A model generated the notes under the pieces. The model did not search any database. It was not told the DNA's origin and was given only the letters and a program-made list of their open reading frames with translations. A stretch of 8,855 nucleotides of DNA from DATFXF01 sp035258565 (GTDB taxonomy: Bacteria > Acidobacteriota > Terriglobia > Acidiferrales > UBA7541), in NCBI GenBank assembly GCA_035258565.1, contig DATFXF010000372.1, forward strand, positions 1 to 8,855. The letters are read 5' to 3'. This document shows positions 1-5,800 of the stretch, one piece after another. A program made the translations under genes and the position numbers. Each line of letters starts with the position of its first letter. Within the stretch, counting starts at the first letter, position 1.

Positions 1-9
1 AATTCTGGA

Positions 10-27
10 CCCAAATGGACCCAAGAA
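10..27. repeat. Left copy of direct repeat flanking the tRNA unit
   Basis: GGACCCAAGA at 17-26 is repeated exactly at 194-203, and a shorter copy (GGACCCAA) lies at 7-14. Allowing a few differences, the match extends through flanking bases on both sides. This copy lies just past the tRNA terminator and the other just outside the tRNA -35 box, so the two bracket a complete tRNA transcription unit. The pair could be the remains of a tandem duplication of that unit, or chance. Confidence 0.5.
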
Positions 28-65
28 CGAAACAGCCGGAGCCAGCGTTCGAGCTAGCTCCGGCT
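23..65 (-). terminator. Rho-independent terminator of the initiator tRNA gene
   Basis: A 9-bp perfect inverted repeat (AGCCGGAGC at 34-42, GCTCCGGCT at 57-65) can be extended past one mismatch by three more pairs (44-46 with 53-55), leaving a 6-nt loop. Read on the minus strand, the hairpin starts 15 nt after the tRNA CCA end and is followed by a U-rich stretch (GTTTCGTTCTT). The orientation fits termination of the minus-strand tRNA; no T-run follows it on the plus strand. Confidence 0.85.
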
Positions 66-80
66 ATCTCAATTGATTGC

Positions 81-157
<77 letters not shown>

Positions 158-162
158 CAATG

Positions 163-191
163 ATCATAGACGAATCGTTCACAATCGTCAA
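163..191 (-). promoter_or_regulatory. Sigma70-type promoter of tRNA-fMet
   Basis: On the minus strand a -35 hexamer TTGACG (186-191) and a -10 hexamer TATGAT (163-168) are separated by exactly 17 bp; each matches 5 of 6 consensus bases. Only five bases separate the -10 box from tRNA nucleotide 1 at 157, so the transcript should start at or within about 2 nt of the mature 5' end. The hexamer ACGATT occurs twice on the minus strand, 10 bp apart (173-178 and 183-188), overlapping the spacer and the -35 box. Confidence 0.85.
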
Positions 192-206
192 ACGGACCCA
201 AGAGCA
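189..206. repeat. Right copy of direct repeat flanking the tRNA unit
   Basis: GGACCCAAGA at 194-203 is the partner of the identical decamer at 17-26. It abuts the -35 box of the tRNA promoter. See the left copy for interpretation. Confidence 0.5.
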
Positions 207-229
207 AGAAAGAGGAGGCAAAGTGCAAG

Positions 230-242
230 CGCGCTGAGCGCG
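230..242 (-). terminator. Possible terminator hairpin downstream of the pseudopilin operon
   Basis: A 13-bp perfect palindrome (CGCGCT, G, AGCGCG) can fold as a 5-bp GC stem with a 3-nt loop. On the minus strand it is followed by a pyrimidine-rich stretch with several short T runs but no continuous U-tract. It lies between the end of the last pseudopilin gene and the tRNA promoter, where a terminator would separate the two units. The short stem and broken T-tract keep this tentative. Confidence 0.3.
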
Positions 243-326
243 ATCGAGAGCTGGAGTCTATGCGATTCGAGGGAAGCAAACAGCTTTGTCAGACTCTGTC
301 TTCAGAGGGATTTTCGTCCGCTTGGG

Positions 327-360
327 CCCTACTTAGAAGGGCATGTGCGTAGGGATGCCC
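327..360 (-). terminator. Overlapping hairpins just after the last pseudopilin gene
   Basis: Two 6-bp inverted repeats interleave: CCCTAC (327-332) with GTAGGG (349-354), and GGGCAT (339-344) with ATGCCC (355-360). The second hairpin begins 7 nt after the minus-strand stop codon at 368, a usual place for a terminator or a 3'-end stabilising structure. No U-tract follows, so intrinsic termination is not certain. With no linker between 354 and 355 the two stems probably exclude each other rather than form a pseudoknot. Confidence 0.35.
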
Positions 361-367
361 ATATGCG

Positions 368-814
368 TCACCAGGAGCTGTAGGGTGTCTTCTCGAACGG
401 GGACACGCGCTCGGAAGTGGAGTGCACGTCGGTGATTCCAGTGCCCGTTTGGTCAGGGCTGAGCACGACGTTCTCGTAGTCCACACGCCAGTCCTTTTGC
501 CGCGTCATGGGGTCCATCGGAATCTCGCGCAAATAGCCGGCCGAGACCAACTCGTCGAGCGATTGCGGCGCGGCTTGCTTATCGAGTGTGTACTGTTCGA
601 TGGCCTGGCGCATCACGAAGAGATCCTGCTTTAGCGCCGCTTCTTTCGAGCGCGCCACCGATTGTTCGTATCGACCTGCGCCGAGCGCGATAAGGATGAG
701 AATGATCGTGATGACGATCATCAGCTCGAGCAGTGTGAAGCCGGCCGGAGCGCACCAACGCCGGGCAAAACCAGCAACGGGTACTGCCTTGCTGACCCGC
801 CGACGCTTGGCCAT
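368..814 (-). CDS. GspG-like pseudopilin (second copy)
   Basis: This 148-aa prepilin-type protein should be inserted in the inner membrane, cleaved and N-methylated by a prepilin peptidase, and assembled into a pseudopilus or pilus. The cleavage motif is G25|F-T-L-L-E30, with the conserved Glu at mature position 5, followed by a hydrophobic helix (about 31-47). The remainder resembles GspG: a KQDL/AIEQY helix (about 62-76), a SLDELV segment (85-90), IPMDPMT (98-104) and DW. The C-terminus ends in an aromatic YSSW. I chose the ATG at 814, 4 bp after the upstream stop and with GGTAG nearby; an in-frame ATG at 832 would add six residues and overlap the preceding gene. The basic 25-residue leader is longer than usual for GspG. 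It is the last gene of the secretin operon. The exact system (type II secretion or type IV pilus-like) cannot be decided from this gene alone. Confidence 0.88.
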   Translation of the reverse strand: MAKRRRVSKAVPVAGFARRWCAPAGFTLLELMIVITIILILIALGAGRYEQSVARSKEAALKQDLFVMRQAIEQYTLDKQAAPQSLDELVSAGYLREIPMDPMTRQKDWRVDYENVVLSPDQTGTGITDVHSTSERVSPFEKTPYSSW

Positions 815-818
815 TTGT

Positions 819-1307
819 CTACCAGTCTGCATAGCGGGTGCCGTCCAGTGCGGTGCCGGTTGAATGCGAGTACACGTCAAAGACGTTCTTGCCGCCCCAA
901 CTCCTGGAATCAGGATCGTCCTGCACGGCCCGCAGTCCCCAGTCCGCACGGCCTGTCATCGGGTCAACGGGAATGCGGCGGAGGAAGCGGATGCGGCGGT
1001 CGCTCGAAGGCCCGATTTGTACGCCGCGGACCAGGGTTTCGAGATCGGGCGGATAGCCCTCAGTGCCCACCTCGACGCGGATCAGATTGCGATCGGCGAT
1101 GTCCTTGTAGCGGTCAATCGCCGTGCGGATTTCGCGTAGGTCCCGCCGCAGCTCGGCCTCCCTCTGCCGCTTGACGGTCATCCGCGCCACCGGTAGCGCC
1201 GCCGAGGAAAGCACGAGCAAAATGGAGCAGGCGATGACCAGCTCGAGCAGAGTCAAGCCGGCCTGGGTGCCGGCGGGCAGAAGCGACTGTCGAATCCTAG
1301 GCTTCAT
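819..1307 (-). CDS. GspG-like pseudopilin (first copy)
   Basis: This 162-aa prepilin-like protein has cleavage motif G17|L-T-L-L-E22 (Glu at mature position 5) and a hydrophobic helix to about residue 41. A charged helix follows (RRDLREIRTAIDRY, 54-67), then YPPDLETLV (85-93) and RIPVDPMTGRADW (111-123). The last motif matches the next gene's IPMDPMT...DW, and both proteins end in Trp after a DVYS/DVHS segment. The two genes therefore look like diverged tandem paralogues. The ATG at 1307 starts 18 nt after the secretin stop, with only a weak GAGAAG upstream, and the gene is probably co-transcribed with the secretin. The family builds the periplasmic pseudopilus that works with a secretin pore. 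Its 17-residue leader is moderately long. Which copy is the major subunit cannot be told from sequence alone. Confidence 0.88.
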   Translation of the reverse strand: MKPRIRQSLLPAGTQAGLTLLELVIACSILLVLSSAALPVARMTVKRQREAELRRDLREIRTAIDRYKDIADRNLIRVEVGTEGYPPDLETLVRGVQIGPSSDRRIRFLRRIPVDPMTGRADWGLRAVQDDPDSRSWGGKNVFDVYSHSTGTALDGTRYADW

Positions 1308-1325
1308 GGAAGCGGACTTCTCGAG

Positions 1326-3614
1326 CTATTGCACCCGGACAGTGGCTTCCCCTGCGAGCAGGGGGATGGGCTTCTGCTGGGAGTCGCGCGCGTTTACCTG
1401 CAAAATGGAGATCGAGGATGTGCCCGGCGAGACGCCGCGCACAACGATGCCCAGCAGCGTCCCGCTGCCGTTGACGCCCGGCGTATTCGGCTGGCGCGTG
1501 GCGGAGATGATGGCCTGGCCACGTTCCTTATCCACTCGCTGAACGATAGCCACCTCCTGCGTCCCGCCGGAGAGGAAGCCGCCGTGGCGCACCTCTTCGA
1601 CGGAGATGACGGCGGGGCTGTATTGCAAGAGCATGGGGATGGAGAAGAGGTCGCGGACGTCTTGGACAACGATGCCGATCGTGGCTGTCTCGCCAGGTTT
1701 CAGGTTGACGCTCTGCGGCTCAAAGCGCAGCCGGGTGGTGCCTGCAGCCCCGACTCCGGGGGTCGGGGTCGGCTGCGGGGCGGCAGCCGGAGGCGCTTGC
1801 GCCTGCCCGGGGGCAGGCAACTGCGGCACGGGCAACTGCGGCGCCTGGCCATCGCTTTCCTTGCGCACCTGCACGTTCGTTTCGGTTCCCGCAGCCAGGG
1901 AGCGCAGGTTGGCCGCAGCGATGCTCGGCAGGCGGACGATGTGCGGAACCAACACAATGAGAATCTCGCTCTCCTCTTTCTCTACGTTCTCGCCGGAGAA
2001 AAAGTACCGCAGCAAGGGGACCCGCGCGAGACCTGGCCAGCCGGTCAGCGATTTTGTTTCAGTGCGCTCGATTAGCCCGCCGAGAATATTGACTTCACCC
2101 TCTTGCATCCGAACATCGTGGTCAATCACGCGCTGGCTGATAATGGGCTGCTCGATCCCGCCGATGTTCACGCGCCCAGTCACCGACGAGACTTCCACCT
2201 TCACCTTCAAGCTGATTTCGTGGCTCGGGTGGATGCGCGGGGTGATGTCCACGTTCACGCCCACATCGATGTATTGGAACTGCGTGTTCACAAGCGGGTT
2301 CACGATCCCTGCGCCGCCGCCTACGCCCGTTGTGCCTACGCCAACGCCCGCCTGGAAACTGCCTGTGGCTACCGGGACGCGATCACCGACGCGCAGCTTG
2401 GCCGACTGTCCGTCCACCATGCGGATCTCTGGATTCTGGATGATTTTTGTGGTGCTGTCGGTCAGCAGCGCGGTAGCGGTCGCACCCGGCAGCCTAACGC
2501 TATAGTCCGCGGTCGAAAGGTGCTGCAGCTGGTTGAGGGGAATGGTGTTCGGGGTTGAGGTCGTTGTGCTGCTCGACGAAGAAGAGGGGGTGTTGGAGAA
2601 GCTGCGCGGTGTGAACGTGAGCGTGCTCGAGGTGTCCGGCTGGATGCCGAGGTCACGAATGCGGTCGCGTCGGGCTTGCAGCACCGCCACCTGGACCACG
2701 ACTTCAGGCTTGGCCTTGTCGATATCGCGGATCAACTTGTCGGCCAGCAGCAGCTTGTCGGGTGTATCGCGAACGATGATGGCATTCTGCGAATTCACCT
2801 GCTGCACGCGCCGCAAATCGAGCAACTGGCGCAGCCCGGTGACGATTTCCGTCAAGTCCTGCGGCTGCAGCGTGTTGGAGAGATAGAAAGTGCGGACAAT
2901 CTGCTCTTCGTAGTCCTTGCGCTTTTGTGCGCCTTCGGGGACCACCATGATGATGTTGCTGGTGACCGGCTTCCAGAAGGCCTTACTTTGCAGCGCCACG
3001 ATGTCGAGGGCCTGCTCGAGCGTGACGTTGGCCAGCTCGGTCGAGATTCGTCGTGCCGTTAAGTCCGGGTCGAAAATCACCGTCAGGCCCGCCAGCTTGC
3101 CCACGGTCTCAAACACAATCCGCGCATCATTGGTCATCTTCAGGTTGATCGGAGCACGCGAGAGCGGGGTCAGCTCCGGCGGCTTCTCCATCAGCTTGGA
3201 TTCTTCGGGAGGCGCAGGCGGTTTGGCGGCGCTTTCTTCGGCGGCCTTCGTCGAAGCTAGCATCTCCATCGTGCGTCGCGTTTCCTGCTCGGCGATGGGG
3301 CTTGCGGGATCAATGGCCATGGCCTTCTGGAACTCGGCGAGCGCCAACTGGAGGTCTCCCTTTTCGCGCAGCTTCTGACCCTGCCGGACGTGAAACTGTG
3401 CGGCCTCGAAGCGTAGACGCTCCGTCTTGAGCTTGTATTCGGTATTGAGGGGATCGGCCCTCAGCGCCCGTTCGTAATGGACCAGCGCGGTGTCGTAGTC
3501 CTTGAGCGCCTCGGCCTGCCTGCCGGCCTTGATTTCTTGGCTGCCTTTAGGACAACCGGTGAGCAGCAGGACGAGCCCGAAAAGGGCGCCCGTCGCCCAA
3601 TAGCGATCAGTCAT
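1326..3614 (-). CDS. Secretin lipoprotein with TPR repeats and C-terminal cohesin-like domain
   Basis: This is a 762-aa outer-membrane secretin of the GspD/PilQ family. A lipoprotein signal ends in the lipobox L-T-G|C21, so the mature protein should be lipidated. Residues about 28-112 form TPR-like helices. Residues about 155-230 look like an STN/N0-type domain and 238-300 like an N1/NolW domain (RTFYLSNTLQPQDL, NAIIVRDTPDKL). The secretin core runs from about 306 to 562: VVVQVAVLQ, IIQNPEIRMVDGQSAKLRVGD, then GEVNILGGLIER and VPLLRYFFS near its end. It includes a Ser/Thr-rich loop (about 329-356) and a Gly-rich probable gate segment (420-436). A Pro/Gln linker (590-622) leads to a cohesin-like beta domain (626-762). 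I chose the ATG at 3614 because it places the signal peptide at the N-terminus and has GGAG upstream; an upstream ATG at 3680 would bury the signal. The gene leads the three-gene operon. No ATPase or platform gene is adjacent, so the secreted substrate is unknown. Confidence 0.92.
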   Translation of the reverse strand: MTDRYWATGALFGLVLLLTGCPKGSQEIKAGRQAEALKDYDTALVHYERALRADPLNTEYKLKTERLRFEAAQFHVRQGQKLREKGDLQLALAEFQKAMAIDPASPIAEQETRRTMEMLASTKAAEESAAKPPAPPEESKLMEKPPELTPLSRAPINLKMTNDARIVFETVGKLAGLTVIFDPDLTARRISTELANVTLEQALDIVALQSKAFWKPVTSNIIMVVPEGAQKRKDYEEQIVRTFYLSNTLQPQDLTEIVTGLRQLLDLRRVQQVNSQNAIIVRDTPDKLLLADKLIRDIDKAKPEVVVQVAVLQARRDRIRDLGIQPDTSSTLTFTPRSFSNTPSSSSSSTTTSTPNTIPLNQLQHLSTADYSVRLPGATATALLTDSTTKIIQNPEIRMVDGQSAKLRVGDRVPVATGSFQAGVGVGTTGVGGGAGIVNPLVNTQFQYIDVGVNVDITPRIHPSHEISLKVKVEVSSVTGRVNIGGIEQPIISQRVIDHDVRMQEGEVNILGGLIERTETKSLTGWPGLARVPLLRYFFSGENVEKEESEILIVLVPHIVRLPSIAAANLRSLAAGTETNVQVRKESDGQAPQLPVPQLPAPGQAQAPPAAAPQPTPTPGVGAAGTTRLRFEPQSVNLKPGETATIGIVVQDVRDLFSIPMLLQYSPAVISVEEVRHGGFLSGGTQEVAIVQRVDKERGQAIISATRQPNTPGVNGSGTLLGIVVRGVSPGTSSISILQVNARDSQQKPIPLLAGEATVRVQ

Positions 3615-3651
3615 ACCCACTCCACGCCCGGAAAGGGAAAAAACCGCTTCG

Positions 3652-3680
3652 AGTCTAGCACCCGATGGGGGGAGGAGCAA
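3652..3680 (-). promoter_or_regulatory. Probable promoter of the secretin operon
   Basis: On the minus strand TTGCTC (3675-3680) and TAGACT (3652-3657) are separated by 17 bp, each matching 4 of 6 consensus bases. The predicted start is near 3645, giving a leader of about 30 nt that contains a GGAG site before the ATG at 3614. It faces away from the smpB promoter in the same intergenic region. Confidence 0.5.
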
Positions 3681-3689
3681 GACGTCGGC

Positions 3690-3719
3690 TTGCTTCTAGT
3701 TACTACCGGCGGCTATGAT
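3690..3719 (+). promoter_or_regulatory. Probable promoter of smpB-pepA with palindrome over the -10 box
   Basis: TTGCTT (3690-3695) and TATGAT (3714-3719) are separated by 18 bp. The -10 box lies within a 13-bp perfect palindrome, GGCTAT-G-ATAGCC (3711-3723), which could be an operator or chance. The -10 box ends 8 nt before the smpB GTG, so transcription would begin at or just before the start codon. Confidence 0.5.
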
Positions 3720-3727
3720 AGCCCTTC

Positions 3728-4219
3728 GTGAAAAGCAAGCCGAAGAAGATTGAAAAGCCAACTGAACGAGTGGTTGCCCAGAATCGCGCGGCCTCCTACC
3801 ACTACCATTTGCTCGAGAAATATGAGGCGGGGATGGTCTTGCTCGGAACGGAAGTAAAAGCCCTGCGCGAGGGGAAGGCGAACCTACGAGACGCCTATGC
3901 GACCGTTCGCGGCGACGGCGTGTGGCTGATCAATTGCCACATCTCGCCCTACCTGCCCGGAGGGCCGTTCAACCATGCGCCGCTGCGGCCCCGCAAGCTG
4001 CTTCTGAACGAGCACGAGATCTCCAAACTTGCCGGCAAGACGCAGCAGAAGGGCCTCACAGTAATTCCTTTGCGAATCTATTTTCGCGACGGTATCGCCA
4101 AGTGCGAAGTCGCTCTGGCACGCGGCAAGAAGCAGCATGATCGTCGGCAGGCCGAGCGCGAGAAAGAGGCGCGGCGCGAGGCCGACGAAGCCATCTACCG
4201 TTACCGACGACGTGGATAA
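3728..4219 (+). CDS. smpB: SsrA-binding protein SmpB
   Basis: This 163-aa protein binds tmRNA and delivers it to stalled ribosomes for trans-translation. It carries the family's characteristic segments: VAQNRAASYHY (15-25), YEAGMVLLGTEVKALREGKANLRDAY (32-57), VWLINCHISPY (65-75), RPRKLLLN (87-94), and LARGKKQHDRR (130-140), followed by a long basic/acidic C-terminal tail. That tail enters the mRNA channel in known SmpB structures. The GTG start at 3728 is used because an in-frame TAG at 3719-3721 prevents a longer protein and the Lys-rich N-terminus and length fit the family (E. coli about 160 aa). A GTG at 3770 would give a 149-aa form and cannot be excluded. There is no clear Shine-Dalgarno site upstream. 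It is followed closely by pepA. The tmRNA gene ssrA is not in the window. Confidence 0.97.
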   Translation: MKSKPKKIEKPTERVVAQNRAASYHYHLLEKYEAGMVLLGTEVKALREGKANLRDAYATVRGDGVWLINCHISPYLPGGPFNHAPLRPRKLLLNEHEISKLAGKTQQKGLTVIPLRIYFRDGIAKCEVALARGKKQHDRRQAEREKEARREADEAIYRYRRRG

Positions 4220-4225
4220 GGAGCC

Positions 4226-5740
4226 ATGGAGATCAGCATTGAAATCCGACCGGTTACCACGATTGATACCGAAGCGCTGGTGACCTACGCGTTCGAGGAG
4301 GACGATCCCATCCACGGCCAGCTTGCCGAGCTCGACCAGGCCGCGGGCGGCGCCTTGCGCAAGCTCGTGGCCAGCGGCGAACTGACCGGCAAGGCGCTCG
4401 AGATGACGTTGCTGCACTATGTCTCGGGCCTGGGGGCGCAACGTCTGCTCGTGGTCGGGGCGGGGAAGCGGGAAAAATTCTCGGGCGTGGAGCTGCGCAG
4501 GCTGGCAGGAGCAGGATTGCGCTACTTGAAGGCGAGAAAGGTCACGCGCCTGGCCTTTCTCCCGCGGGAGAACGACCGCAGCGCGGCCGCGGCCCAGGCT
4601 ATCACCGAGGGATTGTTGCTCGCCGACTTCGAATCCGACAAGTACAAGACCGAGAAGAAAAATGGCAGAGAGATCGAAGCGATCCTTCTTGTGGGGTGGA
4701 CAGTGGCGAACCGCGCGGAGGGTGATCAGGGTCTGGCGCGTGGCCGAACGATCGCCGAATCGCAGAACTTCACCCGTGAGTTGGTGAACGAGCCTGCGAA
4801 TCGTTTGACACCCCGGATGCTGGCAGAGCGTGCCGAGGCCATGGCGCGTGAGGTGGGGCTAGGTGTCCAGATTCTCGACGAGCGGCGCATTGCCGAATTG
4901 AAGATGGGCGCGCTGCTCGGGGTGGCGCAGGGTAGCGCCGAGCCTCCGCGCGTGATCGTGCTGACGTACGCGCCAGCTGAGACGCGGCCTGGTGCGCCGG
5001 TGATTGGCCTAGTGGGCAAAGCCATCACCTTTGACAGCGGTGGCATCTCCATTAAGCCCGCCGAGGGCATGGAGAAAATGAAATACGACATGGCGGGCGG
5101 TGCCGCGATGCTGGGCGTGATGCGAGCGCTGGCGCAATTGAAGCCGGCGGTGAAGGTCATCGCCATTGTGCCGGCCACCGAAAATATGCCCGGCGGCCGT
5201 GCGCAGAAGCCTGGGGACATCCAGATCGCGCTCTCCGGGAAGTCCATCGAAGTCGTCAACACCGATGCCGAGGGCCGCCTGATCCTGGCCGATGGCCTCG
5301 CCTACGCCAGGAAGCTCGGTTGCACGCACCTGGTGGATGCGGCAACCTTGACGGGCGCGATCGTCGTGGCCCTGGCGAACGTCAATGCGGGTGTCTTCGG
5401 CTCTGACTCCGCCTTCACCGACCGACTCCTTCGAAGCGCGCGCGCCGCGGGCGAAAAGATGTGGCTGATGCCGCTCGACGACGAGTACCGCGAGATGATC
5501 AAGAGCACGATCGCCGATATGCAGAACGTTGGCAGCGGCAAGGGCGGCGGGGCCGTTACCGCCGCGATGTTCTTGAAGGAGTTCGTCGAGGAGACGCCGT
5601 GGATTCACTTGGATATTGCCGGAACGGCCTGGCTCGACGAGGCCAAGCCCTGGGCGGCGAAGGGCGCTTCGGGCGTAGCCGTACGCACGCTGGTAGACCT
5701 GGTGATGAATCTCAATTCTGCATCGCAGGCTACGAAATGA
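4226..5740 (+). CDS. pepA: Cytosolic leucyl aminopeptidase, M17 family
   Basis: This 504-aa hexameric-type metallo-aminopeptidase releases N-terminal residues from peptides. The N-terminal half (about 1-165) is the regulatory/macro-like domain, and the catalytic domain begins around NEPANRLTP (188-196). The two-metal site is complete: K265 and D270 (GKAITFDSGG), D288 (MKYDMAGG), and D347 and E349 in the family signature NTDAEGRL. The catalytic residues K277 and R351 are also present. The length matches the family (about 500 aa). The ATG lies 6 bp after the smpB stop, and AAGGAG (4218-4223) overlaps that stop codon, so the two genes are almost certainly co-transcribed. Some M17 proteins in other bacteria also bind DNA; nothing here tests that. 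Confidence 0.97.
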   Translation: MEISIEIRPVTTIDTEALVTYAFEEDDPIHGQLAELDQAAGGALRKLVASGELTGKALEMTLLHYVSGLGAQRLLVVGAGKREKFSGVELRRLAGAGLRYLKARKVTRLAFLPRENDRSAAAAQAITEGLLLADFESDKYKTEKKNGREIEAILLVGWTVANRAEGDQGLARGRTIAESQNFTRELVNEPANRLTPRMLAERAEAMAREVGLGVQILDERRIAELKMGALLGVAQGSAEPPRVIVLTYAPAETRPGAPVIGLVGKAITFDSGGISIKPAEGMEKMKYDMAGGAAMLGVMRALAQLKPAVKVIAIVPATENMPGGRAQKPGDIQIALSGKSIEVVNTDAEGRLILADGLAYARKLGCTHLVDAATLTGAIVVALANVNAGVFGSDSAFTDRLLRSARAAGEKMWLMPLDDEYREMIKSTIADMQNVGSGKGGGAVTAAMFLKEFVEETPWIHLDIAGTAWLDEAKPWAAKGASGVAVRTLVDLVMNLNSASQATK

Positions 5741-5755
5741 GTGCGAAGCAACCGC

Positions 5756-5800
5756 AGGTCGGCCGGGGCCAAAGCCAGGGGCTGCCCACCTACATTTTTT
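5756..5800 (+). terminator. Possible terminator between pepA and argS
   Basis: AGGT-C-GGC (5756-5763) can pair with GCC-C-ACCT (5784-5791), giving a seven-pair stem with one mismatch, and a small inner hairpin (AGCC/GGCT) can form in the loop. A run of six T follows after three bases (5795-5800). It lies 16 nt after the pepA stop and overlaps the last codons of the convergent argS. The imperfect stem makes this moderate at best. Confidence 0.4.

Noticed and set aside
1606..2505. Long plus-strand open frame (299 codons) opposite the secretin
   Set aside because: It is entirely antisense to a well-supported secretin gene in GC-rich DNA; its composition is the mirror of the secretin codons and it has no domain signature.
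2560..2625. Serine/threonine-codon-rich tract in the secretin as a possible repeat element or frameshift hot spot
   Set aside because: It is in frame and falls in a variable loop of the secretin core; low complexity there is unremarkable and no tandem DNA repeat of note is seen.
3615..3680. N-terminal extension of the secretin from an ATG at 3680
   Set aside because: It would place 22 residues before an obvious lipoprotein signal peptide and would include the probable promoter -10 region.
5009..5608. Minus-strand open frame of 199 codons opposite pepA
   Set aside because: It overlaps the conserved catalytic core of pepA, including the metal-binding residues, and is a reading-frame shadow.
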